Part shown: one piece after another, positions 41,275-49,432 of the stretch
Numbering within the stretch: the first letter of the stretch is position 1
Layout of the letters: the number at the start of each line of letters is the position of its first letter
From: Caulobacter henricii
Lineage (GTDB): Bacteria > Pseudomonadota > Alphaproteobacteria > Caulobacterales > Caulobacteraceae
NCBI RefSeq assembly: GCF_001414055.1
Contig: NZ_CP013002.1
Span: 62,001 to 126,000, forward strand
Direction: 5' to 3'
Length of the DNA: 64,000 nucleotides
Notes under the pieces: model-generated
Told to the model about the DNA's origin: nothing
Seen by the model: the letters and a program-made list of their open reading frames with translations, nothing else
Databases searched by the model: none
Translations under genes and position numbers: made by a program

Positions 41275-41648
41275 AGCAGGCCCGCCTCGGCGAACTTCGC
41301 CGCGATGATCTCGCCGTCAAACGGCTTCATGATATATTCGTTGGCTCCGGCCTCAAGGGCCGTGCGGATATGGTCGACGTCGTTCTCGACCGTGCAGAAC
41401 ACCACGGTCGGGGTGTCGCCACCCGGCTCGTTGCGCAGCTGGCGCAGGAATTCGATGCCGTTCATCACCGGCATGTTCCAGTCGAGCAGGACAGCATCAG
41501 GCATGGCGGCGCGACACCACGCGAGGGCCTCCATGCCATCGGCGGCCTCGGCGATCTCAAAGCCGATGTCCTCGAGGACTCGGCGGGCAACCTTGCGGAT
41601 CACCCGGCTGTCGTCGACCACCAGACAGGTCTTCACGGCATGCTCCAA
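41271..41648 (-). CDS. Single-domain response regulator (CheY-like)
   Basis: 125 residues, receiver only. Acidic pair Asp12-Asp13 (VVDDSR), phosphoacceptor Asp56 (VLLDWNMPVMNG), Thr86 (FCTVEND) and Lys108 (YIMKPF). Ends right after the last helix, so no output domain. Located between cheR and chpT, it may take phosphate from ChpT or from a chemotaxis kinase; sequence alone does not decide. Confidence 0.9.
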   Translation of the reverse strand: MEHAVKTCLVVDDSRVIRKVARRVLEDIGFEIAEAADGMEALAWCRAAMPDAVLLDWNMPVMNGIEFLRQLRNEPGGDTPTVVFCTVENDVDHIRTALEAGANEYIMKPFDGEIIAAKFAEAGLL

Positions 41649-41730
41649 TCCCAGACGCCCATCGTCGGGCGCCGAGGTTAAGGAGCGGTGAGCATGAGCC
41701 CCGAAAGGCGCGCTAGCCTGTGGATCAGGG

Positions 41731-42402
41731 TCAGGCCGGGACCCAGCAGGCCAGGCTGATGCGATCCTCGGCCGCCTCGACGGCGACCTGGCCGCCCGCG
41801 GCCCGCACCAGGGCGTGCAGATAGGCCGCCTGCACCCAGGGTCCGCCGAGCCCTTCGGTCAGGGCCTCGCCGCGCAGGCCGGCCAGGACCTCGGGCCGCA
41901 GGCGGGCGCGGTTGCCGACGGCGTCGGCGGTGATCAGGAACCGGCCCTCGGCCGTGATCCCCTTCAGGGTGGCGATGCCACCGGCCGGCAGGGCGCTGGC
42001 GGCCAGCTGGGCGATATTGAGCACCGCCCGGGCCGCAGCCTTGTTGATCGCCTGGGATTCGATGGCCCAGACCATCTGGGGCCGCACATGGTCGAACACG
42101 CCCTGGGCCAGTTTTTCGAGCTCGCGCGAGTCGAAGGCCTCCGCCGAGGCCGAGGCCCCGAAGGCGACGCGGCAGAACTGCAGCAGGTCGGCCAGCTTGC
42201 GGGCCGAGGAGGAGATCAGGCTCATGGCGTCTTCGCGCATGTCCTGGGCCGAAGGGTCTTCGAGCAGGTCGAGGCCCGAGACGATGGCGCTGGCCGGACT
42301 GATGAAGTCGTGACACAGGCGGGCGGCCAGCATGGCGGCGAAGTCCGGCCCGTTGACGTCAACGGTCGTGGTCGGGGCGGGCTCGAGGGGCGTGTCGGTC
42401 AT
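41731..42402 (-). CDS. chpT: Histidine phosphotransferase ChpT
   Basis: 223 residues from ATG 42402. A dimerisation helical hairpin holds His31 in AARLCHDFISPASAIVSGL, followed by a degenerate Bergerat-fold ATPase domain that does not bind ATP. In Caulobacter ChpT relays phosphate from CckA to CtrA and CpdR, controlling the cell cycle. The His motif and length match closely. The 51-base stretch upstream of the ATG lies in the divergent gap with the DUF3553 gene. Confidence 0.94.
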   Translation of the reverse strand: MTDTPLEPAPTTTVDVNGPDFAAMLAARLCHDFISPASAIVSGLDLLEDPSAQDMREDAMSLISSSARKLADLLQFCRVAFGASASAEAFDSRELEKLAQGVFDHVRPQMVWAIESQAINKAAARAVLNIAQLAASALPAGGIATLKGITAEGRFLITADAVGNRARLRPEVLAGLRGEALTEGLGGPWVQAAYLHALVRAAGGQVAVEAAEDRISLACWVPA

Positions 42403-42468
42403 GGGGCCGGAGTTTGGCGTGATTTGAGGCTTTGGCAAACCGGTCGCGCGGCTTATCAGGGCTGCGTC

Positions 42469-42654
42469 ATGGATCCGTTTCTCGAGCCTGGCGTCCTGGT
42501 ACGCCACCCTGACCAGCCCGACTGGGGCCTGGGACAGGTGCAGTCGGTGATCGGCCATCGCGTGACCGTCAATTTCGAAGACGCCGGCAAGCAGACGATC
42601 GACGCCCAGCGCGTGACCCTCGTCTATGTCGGCGACGACCCCAGAGGGTCGTGA
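42469..42654 (+). CDS. DUF3553 small protein
   Basis: 61 residues: MDPFLEPGVLVRHPDQPDWG then VQSVIGHRVTVNFEDAGKQ. The DUF3553 fold resembles the small SH3-like beta domain found at the C-terminus of UvrD/CarD-type proteins. Divergent from chpT (66 bases between starts) and just ahead of cysQ. Role unknown. Confidence 0.83.
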   Translation: MDPFLEPGVLVRHPDQPDWGLGQVQSVIGHRVTVNFEDAGKQTIDAQRVTLVYVGDDPRGS

Positions 42655-42668
42655 TGAGAGGAAGTTTT

Positions 42669-43466
42669 ATGGCCGCGTCCGACCTGTCACCCGCCGACCT
42701 GCCCCTTGCGGACTGGGGCCGGGCGCTCGCCCTGATCTGCGAGGAGGCCGCGACGGTCATCCTGCCGTTCTGGCAGACGGAGCTGAATGTCGAGCACAAG
42801 GCCGATTCCAGCCCGGTGACCGAGGCCGACAAGGCCGGCGAGATCCTGATCCTCAAGCGGCTGGCCGAGGTCTTCCCCGGCGTGCCGACGGTGTCGGAAG
42901 AGCATGCCAGCGAATATGGCGCGCCGGAGGATATCGGCCCGCGCTTCTTCCTGGTCGATCCCGTTGACGGCACCAAGGCCTTCGTGCGCGGTGATCCTAG
43001 CTTTACGGTCAATATCGGCCTGATCGAGAACGGTGTGCCGGTGGCGGGGGCGATCGTGGCCCCGGCCACGGGCGAAGCCTGGTTCACCACCGCCGACGGG
43101 GTGCTCAAGCGCCAGGCTCCTGGCGGTGCTGACGCCCCGGTCCAGGTCCGCCCCTGGCCGCAGGGCGCGGCCGTGGCCCTGGTCAGCCATACGATGAAGC
43201 CGGAACGCGCCGCGGAACTGGCGGCCCAGTACGGTTTTGACCTGCGCACGCCGATGGACAGCTCGATCAAGATGTGTCGCATCGCCGAGGGATCGGCTGA
43301 CATCTATCCGCGCCATGGTCCGACCATGGAATGGGATACGGCGGCCGGCCACGCGATCCTGGTCGCGGCCGGCGGCCGGTTCACCGCACCGGACGGCGAG
43401 GCCTTTGTTTATGGCAAGGCCGACCAGGGATTCCGCAACGGCTGGTTCGTGGCGCGGGGTAAATAA
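42669..43466 (+). CDS. cysQ: 3'(2'),5'-bisphosphate nucleotidase, inositol-monophosphatase family
   Basis: 265 residues from ATG 42669, chosen because AGAGGAAG lies 7 bases before it; starts at 42651/42654 overlap the previous stop. Li-sensitive phosphatase fold: PVTEADKAGE, SEEHASEYG, the metal motif LVDPVDGTKAF and the C-terminal GPTMEWDTAAGHAIL. CysQ removes adenosine 3',5'-bisphosphate left by sulfate assimilation. Confidence 0.92.
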   Translation: MAASDLSPADLPLADWGRALALICEEAATVILPFWQTELNVEHKADSSPVTEADKAGEILILKRLAEVFPGVPTVSEEHASEYGAPEDIGPRFFLVDPVDGTKAFVRGDPSFTVNIGLIENGVPVAGAIVAPATGEAWFTTADGVLKRQAPGGADAPVQVRPWPQGAAVALVSHTMKPERAAELAAQYGFDLRTPMDSSIKMCRIAEGSADIYPRHGPTMEWDTAAGHAILVAAGGRFTAPDGEAFVYGKADQGFRNGWFVARGK

Positions 43467-43469
43467 CAG

Positions 43470-43496
43470 CCCTCTCCTTATGGGAGAGGGTCTTCT
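43470..43496 (+). terminator. Hairpin after cysQ
   Basis: CCCTCTCC (43470-43477) and GGAGAGGG (43483-43490) flank a short loop, followed by TCTTCT. Similar hairpins occur at 51916-51938 and, longer, at 7693-7729. Confidence 0.55.
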
Positions 43497-44350
43497 ATTC
43501 GCGACTCCGTCGTCAGGATGGTCCCGGCGGAGGCGGCGATGATGCAGCCTATGGCCAGCCATTGCAGCGGGGCCAGGCGTTCGCCCAGCAGGGCCAGGCC
43601 GGCCAGGGCTCCGACCGCCGGTTCGGCGCTGAGCATGACGCCGAAGCTGCGCTTGGGGATGCCCTTCATGGCGATCATTTCCAGGGAGTAGGGGATGGCA
43701 CTCGACAGCACCGCCACCATCAGTCCCATCAGCAGCCAGCGCGGATGGAACAGCTCGGCGCCGGCGCTGACCAGGCCGACGGGCACGACGATCAGGGCCG
43801 CCGTGCTCATGCCCAGGGCCACGGTACGGCCCGCATGCAGATGGCCGGTGCGCTTGCCCAGCACGATATAAAGCGCCCACATCACCGCCGCCGCCCCGGC
43901 AAAGCCGACCCCGACCGGGTCCAGGCTGCCGGCTCCGGCCTTCAGGGGCAGAAGCAGCAGCAGGCCCAGGACCGCCAGGCTGATCCAGACGAAATGGATG
44001 AGCTTGCGCGAATACAGCAGGGCCAGACCCAGGGGCCCGGTGAACTCGATGGCGATGGCCAGGCCCAGGGGGATGGTCCGCAGCGACATGTAGAAGCAGA
44101 GGTTCATCAGACCGATGACCGCGCCATAGAGCGCCACCGTCTTCAGGTCGGTCCGGGTCAGGGGGTGGCGCCAGGGCCGCCAGAGCGCCAGCAGCACCAG
44201 GGCGGAGAAACCGACCCGGTAGGCCGTGGTGCCCGTGGCCCCGATGGCGGGAAACAGCTGCTTGGCGAAGGAGGTCCCGACGCACAGCGTCACGATCGCC
44301 CCGAACAGGGCGGCATAGGGGGTGATGGATTTGAGGGTCAGCCCGGACAT
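43478..44350 (-). CDS. EamA/DMT-family transporter
   Basis: 290 residues with ten hydrophobic segments in two EamA repeats (about residues 10-140 and 150-285), the drug/metabolite transporter topology. The second repeat carries the PYSLEMIAMKGIPKRSFG segment seen in RhtA-type amino-acid exporters, so a threonine/homoserine-type efflux role is possible. Inner membrane. No regulator adjacent. Confidence 0.88.
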   Translation of the reverse strand: MSGLTLKSITPYAALFGAIVTLCVGTSFAKQLFPAIGATGTTAYRVGFSALVLLALWRPWRHPLTRTDLKTVALYGAVIGLMNLCFYMSLRTIPLGLAIAIEFTGPLGLALLYSRKLIHFVWISLAVLGLLLLLPLKAGAGSLDPVGVGFAGAAAVMWALYIVLGKRTGHLHAGRTVALGMSTAALIVVPVGLVSAGAELFHPRWLLMGLMVAVLSSAIPYSLEMIAMKGIPKRSFGVMLSAEPAVGALAGLALLGERLAPLQWLAIGCIIAASAGTILTTESRIEDPLP

Positions 44351-44392
44351 GGGCCGTTCTTAGGGAACCTGGGGCGGTGGTTCCAGTCAGCA

Positions 44393-44505
44393 GATCCTCC
44401 CCTTCTGGGGGAGGTGGCCCAAAGGGCCGGAGGGGGCTAGCGCGGCCTTCGCCCAACTGGCCCCCTCCGTCGCCTTTGGCGACACCTCCCCCTGAGGGGG
44501 AGGAG
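44393..44505. repeat. Family-A palindromic repeat, copy 2
   Basis: Begins GATCCTCCCCTTCTGGGGGAG and ends CTCCCCCTGAGGGGGAGGAG, with inner pairs GGCCGGAGGGGGC / GGCCCCCTCC. Lies between the start side of the transporter gene and the 3' end of ydbL, 43 bases from the nearest start codon, so it does not supply a ribosome-binding site here. Confidence 0.8.
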
Positions 44506-44517
44506 CTTTCTCAATCG

Positions 44518-44874
44518 CTACTTTTTCATCCAGCCGCCGTCGAGCGGCTTCCAGTAGTAGCCCGGGGCCAGGCGGCTGTAGAGTTGCTTGGCGGTGGCCT
44601 GGCCAGCGGCTTCGGGGGTCACGCCGGTGCGGGCGGCGATCTCCTTGTAGGCGGCGGCACGGCCGATATTGATCTCGGCGACCGAGGCGCGCAGGGCGTC
44701 GTCGCCCCCGGCCACGATACCGAGATAGCCGTCGGCCTGTTCACCCACCACGCCGGCCGCCTTGGCGGCGTCAACAGTGGCCTTGGCGGCGGAGGACTGG
44801 GCCAGGACGGCGCCTGTGCCCAGAGCGGACAGGGTCAGGCCCAGGGCCAGAACCGTCAGTGTCTTGCGCATCAT
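44518..44874 (-). CDS. ydbL: YdbL family (DUF1318) periplasmic protein
   Basis: 118 residues. Signal peptide MMRKTLTVLALGLTLSALGTG..VLA, cleaved near residue 25. The mature part has IGRAAAYKEIAARTGVTPEAAG and the YYWKPLDGGWMKK tail typical of DUF1318. Third gene of the ydbH-ynbE-ydbL unit, whose E. coli members form an outer-membrane lipid-homeostasis complex in which YdbL acts as a periplasmic chaperone. Confidence 0.9.
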   Translation of the reverse strand: MMRKTLTVLALGLTLSALGTGAVLAQSSAAKATVDAAKAAGVVGEQADGYLGIVAGGDDALRASVAEINIGRAAAYKEIAARTGVTPEAAGQATAKQLYSRLAPGYYWKPLDGGWMKK

Positions 44875-44887
44875 CTCGGGTCCAGTC

Positions 44888-45067
44888 CTAGAACAGGTTG
44901 GGGTTTTGCTGGATCAGGCTCTGGACTTCCTTGTCCAGGCGCACCCGGACGTCGGCGTCCAGCTTGGCGTAGATATTGATCGGGTCGACCTTGACGCGGA
45001 TCGTCGGCGTGCAGGCGGCCAGCGCCCCTGTCGCGATCAGGCCCAATAGCAGGGCGCGCTTCTTCAT
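44888..45067 (-). CDS. ynbE: YnbE family lipoprotein
   Basis: 59 residues from ATG 45067 (MKKRALLLGLIATGALAAC), with lipobox Cys19. The mature peptide TPTIRVKVDPINIYAKLDAD is the conserved YnbE core, and it ends QNPNLF. In E. coli YnbE pairs by beta-strand stacking with YdbH to span the periplasm. A longer start at 45106 overlaps ydbH and would destroy the signal sequence, so it is rejected. Confidence 0.9.
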   Translation of the reverse strand: MKKRALLLGLIATGALAACTPTIRVKVDPINIYAKLDADVRVRLDKEVQSLIQQNPNLF

Positions 45068-45102
45068 GCGGGTGTCTCCAAGTTCGGGTGGACGGTGACC
45101 GG

Positions 45103-48100
45103 TCATGGCTGAACCGGGTCTGAACGGGTCTCGTTTGGGTCTTCACCCCGGTAGGCGCGTCGCCAGGCCGCCAGCAGGTCATCGAGATTCAGCGAGGTGT
45201 CGAGGGTCAGGTCGACGGGCGTCCTGGCCGGCAGGGCGATGCGCTTGTTGAACGCCTTGCCGCGCAAAAGGTCCAGCAATCCGATCCGGGCCTTTTCAGC
45301 GACCTTGGGATCGTGCTCGCCCTTGATGTGGAACAGGATCGCCAGCCGCCCCTGGTCGGTGCTGTTGACGCTGGCCTCCAGGGTCGTGAACGACAGGTTC
45401 TCCATGGCCTGATAGGCGAAGTCCTGAATGGCATTGACGGGGGCTGCGGCCGGGGCGGGCGCGCCGGGACTGTCGCCGCCCGGGGCCTGGACCCCGGCCT
45501 GAACCCCGCTCAGGGCTGCGCGCGACAGGGCCAGGCGGCCGGGCTGGATGGCGGTGATCCGGCCCTCAAGCAGGCGAAAACCCTTGGGGCCGAGCTCGAA
45601 CGGCAAGCGACCGTCAACGACCGCGTCGAGCTGGATCTTCTCGACCAGGGACGAGGCGGCGATCAGTTCGCCCAGATCCATGTGCTGGACGACAATCACC
45701 CCCCGGATCGGCCGGCCCGGCTCCAGGGAGACCTCGGTCGGCTCGATCGAGACCCGGCCCTTGGCGGCCTCGAACACGGCCGAGTCGATCTGCAGCGCCT
45801 CGGACCCGAGGCGGAAGGCGGCGGCGAACCCGTCCAGCGGCACGAAGGCGTCGATCCGGCTGACCCTCAGCCTCTGGTCGGGCGCACTGACCAGGGGCGC
45901 CAGGCTGGTGAAGTCGATCTTGCCCTGCAGGTCGGCCACGACGCCGATCGGGCTGGTGAAGTCGAGCGGGCCGACCGAAAGCCGTCCCGAGCTCCGCATG
46001 CCGTCGGCGTCCCAGACGAACAGGCCGGTCAGGCTGGCGGGACCGGTGGCCTGTCTTGCCCCGGCGGCCAGCGGCGACAGTTCGCCGGGTTGCAGGCCGT
46101 CCGGCTGGAAGGCCAGTCTGGAGGCATCGAGCTCGGCCCGGCCTCGCGCCTGGGCGACGTCGTGGCGCAGGGTGATTCGGCCCAGGGGCTGGCCGAGGGG
46201 GGTGGCGGCGTCGAGGCCGCCGGTCCACAGGCCGTTCGACAGGGCGAGGCGACCGGTGGTCCGGATCGGATTGAACCGCCGGCCTTCGGCGACATCGCGC
46301 AATGTGCCCTGATCCAGGCGAACCTCGGCGCGCATCGGTCCGCCGGCATTGTCGGCGCTCAGGCTGCCGGCCCCGCCCTCGACGGCCGCCTGGGCCTCGT
46401 CCAGCGAGACGGTCAGGTCGCTGAAGCGGGCGGCGGTGGTCCAGAGACCGCCCTCCACGGTGAGTAGGGGCCCGGACCCGGGACAGAGGGTCGCGCCGGG
46501 GTGCGACAGCGGCGTATCCCCCATGCGCAGGCGCACGGCGGTCAGGGGCTGGCAACGGGCCAGGGTGAAGGTAGCGCGCGACCCCGAAACCTTGGCCAGG
46601 CCCTCGACCCGTCCGGCCAGGCCTTGGAGGGGCGCGATATCGAACTGGTCGCCGGCCAGGGCGAGGGGGGCGCTCAGGACAAGGCCGTCCCAGCGCCAGT
46701 CCGGCACCTCAAGGTCCAGGCTGGGCAGGCCGCCGCCGGACAGGCTGGCGACCAGGTTGCCGTGCATCCGGCCGTCTGCCGCGTCCAGCAGCGGACCCCG
46801 GGGCGCGGCGAGGCTGGCCCGAACGCCCGGCGCGGCGTTCAGGCTGATCGGCCGGCTCAGGCCAAGACGGGTGCGGCCGTCGCCCAGGGTCAGGCTCAGG
46901 CCCGGGGCCTTGAGCGCGAAGGTCTGCAGGGCCTGGGTGGCGGCGCGGGCATCGGCGGGATCAGGCAGGGCACCGGCCAGGCGTTCGGCGTCGGGCCGGG
47001 ACAGGCCGCTATCGGCCTCCGCCGACCCGGTCAGGTTCAGGTCCGGTCTGCGCAGGAGGCCATCGGTCCGTCCCCGGGCCTCGACCACCAGGCTGGTGAG
47101 GGCCAGGCTGCCGCGGGCCGCGCGGCTGGCCCCCAACTGCAGGGCCAGGGGGCCGCTGGCCCGCAGCCCGTCCGGCTCGGCGGCCAGGCTCAGGTCGGAC
47201 AGCTGCAGCTGCCCCGCCGCCTCCCTCAGGGCGATGCCGCCGGCCAGGGCCTGTCCGGCCTCGGCCTGGACCTGGCCACGGCCCCGGGCGGCGATCCTCC
47301 CGTCCAGGCGCTCGGCCACCACCTGATCAAAATCGAGGCCGAGGCCGATCTCGCGGGCCTCCAGACCGGGGGCCTGCAGGGCCTGGCCATGGGCCTCGCC
47401 GACCATCCGGCCGCTGAAACGGGGCTGGGTCAGGGACCCGTCCAGGGTGCCGATCAGGGCCAGGCTGGCCGCCGCCCTGTCGCTGCGGATCGCGGCCGTC
47501 CGGGTCGAGCCGGCCTTGATCATGGCGCGCAGTTCTGCCGGGCCCCTGGCCGAGCGGGTCGTCAGGTCGGGATAGGCGATTTCGGCGTCGATCTGGCCCT
47601 GGGCGTCTTCCAGTTCGACCGTCTCGGCGACCAGGGCGTCGAGGTCGAAGCGGGCGGTGAGGGCCAGGCGGTCGCCGCGCTTGCGGGCCGTCAGCAGGGC
47701 GCCGCGCGCCTCGACCAGCAGCTGGTCGGTGACATAGCGCGCGCGACCCAGCCGTCCGTCGAGGCGCAGAAGCTGGCCGTTGTCGAGGCTGGCATCGCCG
47801 GTCAGGCGGACCAGGCCGCCGGGTGTGCGCAGGTCGAGGCGGGCATTCTCGACCAGGATGGCGGGCCCGCCGGGCCCGGACCGGCGCGGGGCCTTCAGCA
47901 GGTCGTTGACCAGGGGCTGCAGCGGGCCAAGGTCGAGACCCCGATCGGTCAGCCTGGCCTTCAGGCGCGGCCGAACCAGGCGCAAAGCGCGGGTTTCAAG
48001 GGCAAGGCCGCTGCCCAGTTTCGCCCCGGCCATCCAGGGCGCGCGCAGGTCATAGGCGACCTCGATCCGCTCGGCCGTGAAGCTGGGATCGTTACGGGGC

Positions 48101-48375
48101 CCCAGCCGCACCGAGCCCGTAAAACCGCTGGCGTCGAGGTCGTCGACCGTGATCACGGCGTCGACACCGTGGGTCCGCAGCCAGCTCTGGGCCAGGTCGC
48201 GACTGATCTCGCGCCGGCCGCCATGGATCAGCAGGCCGACGGCGATCACGCCCAGCATCGACAGCGAAACGGCCTCAAGCCCGGCCTCGACCCACCACGC
48301 AGAGCGCCGCCGCCCCGGCAGGGGCGGTGGCCCGTCCGGGCTAGAGGGGGCAGGTTGGGTCGTCGGCTCGGCCAT
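45103..48375 (-). CDS. ydbH: YdbH family inter-membrane bridge protein
   Basis: 1,090 residues from ATG 48375. One membrane anchor (about residues 35-55, SLSMLGVIAVGLLIHGG) followed by a very long run of beta-strand repeats, an AsmA-like lipid groove, to the C-terminal DctA/YdbH domain (IDAFVPLDGF, then VQHMDLGELI). With YnbE and TamB/YhdP it is implicated in moving phospholipid to the outer membrane. Position ydbH-ynbE-ydbL matches other proteobacteria. Confidence 0.9.
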   Translation of the reverse strand: MAEPTTQPAPSSPDGPPPLPGRRRSAWWVEAGLEAVSLSMLGVIAVGLLIHGGRREISRDLAQSWLRTHGVDAVITVDDLDASGFTGSVRLGPRNDPSFTAERIEVAYDLRAPWMAGAKLGSGLALETRALRLVRPRLKARLTDRGLDLGPLQPLVNDLLKAPRRSGPGGPAILVENARLDLRTPGGLVRLTGDASLDNGQLLRLDGRLGRARYVTDQLLVEARGALLTARKRGDRLALTARFDLDALVAETVELEDAQGQIDAEIAYPDLTTRSARGPAELRAMIKAGSTRTAAIRSDRAAASLALIGTLDGSLTQPRFSGRMVGEAHGQALQAPGLEAREIGLGLDFDQVVAERLDGRIAARGRGQVQAEAGQALAGGIALREAAGQLQLSDLSLAAEPDGLRASGPLALQLGASRAARGSLALTSLVVEARGRTDGLLRRPDLNLTGSAEADSGLSRPDAERLAGALPDPADARAATQALQTFALKAPGLSLTLGDGRTRLGLSRPISLNAAPGVRASLAAPRGPLLDAADGRMHGNLVASLSGGGLPSLDLEVPDWRWDGLVLSAPLALAGDQFDIAPLQGLAGRVEGLAKVSGSRATFTLARCQPLTAVRLRMGDTPLSHPGATLCPGSGPLLTVEGGLWTTAARFSDLTVSLDEAQAAVEGGAGSLSADNAGGPMRAEVRLDQGTLRDVAEGRRFNPIRTTGRLALSNGLWTGGLDAATPLGQPLGRITLRHDVAQARGRAELDASRLAFQPDGLQPGELSPLAAGARQATGPASLTGLFVWDADGMRSSGRLSVGPLDFTSPIGVVADLQGKIDFTSLAPLVSAPDQRLRVSRIDAFVPLDGFAAAFRLGSEALQIDSAVFEAAKGRVSIEPTEVSLEPGRPIRGVIVVQHMDLGELIAASSLVEKIQLDAVVDGRLPFELGPKGFRLLEGRITAIQPGRLALSRAALSGVQAGVQAPGGDSPGAPAPAAAPVNAIQDFAYQAMENLSFTTLEASVNSTDQGRLAILFHIKGEHDPKVAEKARIGLLDLLRGKAFNKRIALPARTPVDLTLDTSLNLDDLLAAWRRAYRGEDPNETRSDPVQP

Positions 48376-48433
48376 CAGGTCCTGGTCTGAATGCAAGCCC
48401 CCCCGGCTCTGGTTCCTGTCTAGAGGGCCGAGC

Positions 48434-49207
48434 CTAGCGACGAAAGCCCAGAACATCCTGCATGTCATAGTGTCCGGGCGGCTGGCTGACGGCCCAGACC
48501 GCCGCGGCCACGGCCCCGCGGGCAAACAGGCCGCGGTCAGAGGCCGAGTGCGACAGGGTCAGGACCTCTTCCTCGCCGGCGAAGAGCACGCTGTGCTCGC
48601 CGATGATGCCGCCGCCGCGCACGACCGAAAAGCCGATGTCGCCTTCGGTGCGGGGCCCGGTGACGCCGTCGCGGCCCCGGTCGGACACCGCCTCCAGATC
48701 GACCCCGCGGCCCTCGGCGGCGGCCTGGCCCAGCATCAGGGCCGTGCCCGAGGGGGCGTCGATCTTGCGCTTGTGATGGGCCTCGAAGACCTCGATGTCC
48801 CACTCGCTGGCCGGCAGGGCTGCGGCAGCCTGTTTCACCAGGCCCATCAGCATGTTGACGCCCAGAGAATAGTTGCCCGAGCGGACGATGGCGATCTTGG
48901 TCGCTGCCACGTCGATGCGGGCGATCTGGTCGGGGGTAAAGCCGGTCGAGCCGATCACCACGGCCGGTCCGCCGCGCGCCGCACAGGCCTCGGCCAGCAG
49001 CACCGAGGCCTCGGGCAGGGTGAAGTCGATCACCGCCTGGGCGGCCTCGAGGGCGACGTCGCGCGTCACCAGGTCCTCGCCGGTCGCCTCGGGACGGTCG
49101 AAGCGGGCCACGGCACGGGCCAGGGCGTGGCCGTCCAGGGTTCTGGCGACGGCCTGGCCCATGCGGCCCAGGGCCCCGGCAATGGCGATGTTCACGGGCT
49201 TGGTCAT
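48434..49207 (-). CDS. dapB: 4-hydroxy-tetrahydrodipicolinate reductase
   Basis: 257 residues. NAD(P)H-dependent step of lysine/diaminopimelate synthesis. The nucleotide motif [13 protein letters not shown] is at the N-terminus, and the catalytic [19 protein letters not shown] is near residue 145. Full length. It precedes ydbH by 58 bases on the same strand, so read-through into the lipid-transport genes is likely. Confidence 0.96.
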   Translation of the reverse strand: MTKPVNIAIAGALGRMGQAVARTLDGHALARAVARFDRPEATGEDLVTRDVALEAAQAVIDFTLPEASVLLAEACAARGGPAVVIGSTGFTPDQIARIDVAATKIAIVRSGNYSLGVNMLMGLVKQAAAALPASEWDIEVFEAHHKRKIDAPSGTALMLGQAAAEGRGVDLEAVSDRGRDGVTGPRTEGDIGFSVVRGGGIIGEHSVLFAGEEEVLTLSHSASDRGLFARGAVAAAVWAVSQPPGHYDMQDVLGFRR

Positions 49208-49432
49208 GAGTGCCTAGTCACCCATTCTGCGGGCCCCGGTCAATCGCGGATCGACGTCGCGACACGGGCCTGGCCGGCCGGAAGGCCAAGCCCAACAAGC
49301 GTTTGCGCCCGTTTTTATCCCGCACGGCAGGTTGTGAGGCCGGAATCCCGCCGCTACGGTGTCGTCACATAAGGGCGCTCCGCATCGACCGGCTCGTCCC
49401 CTCCACTGTCATGCAGGACGGAAACGCGGGTT

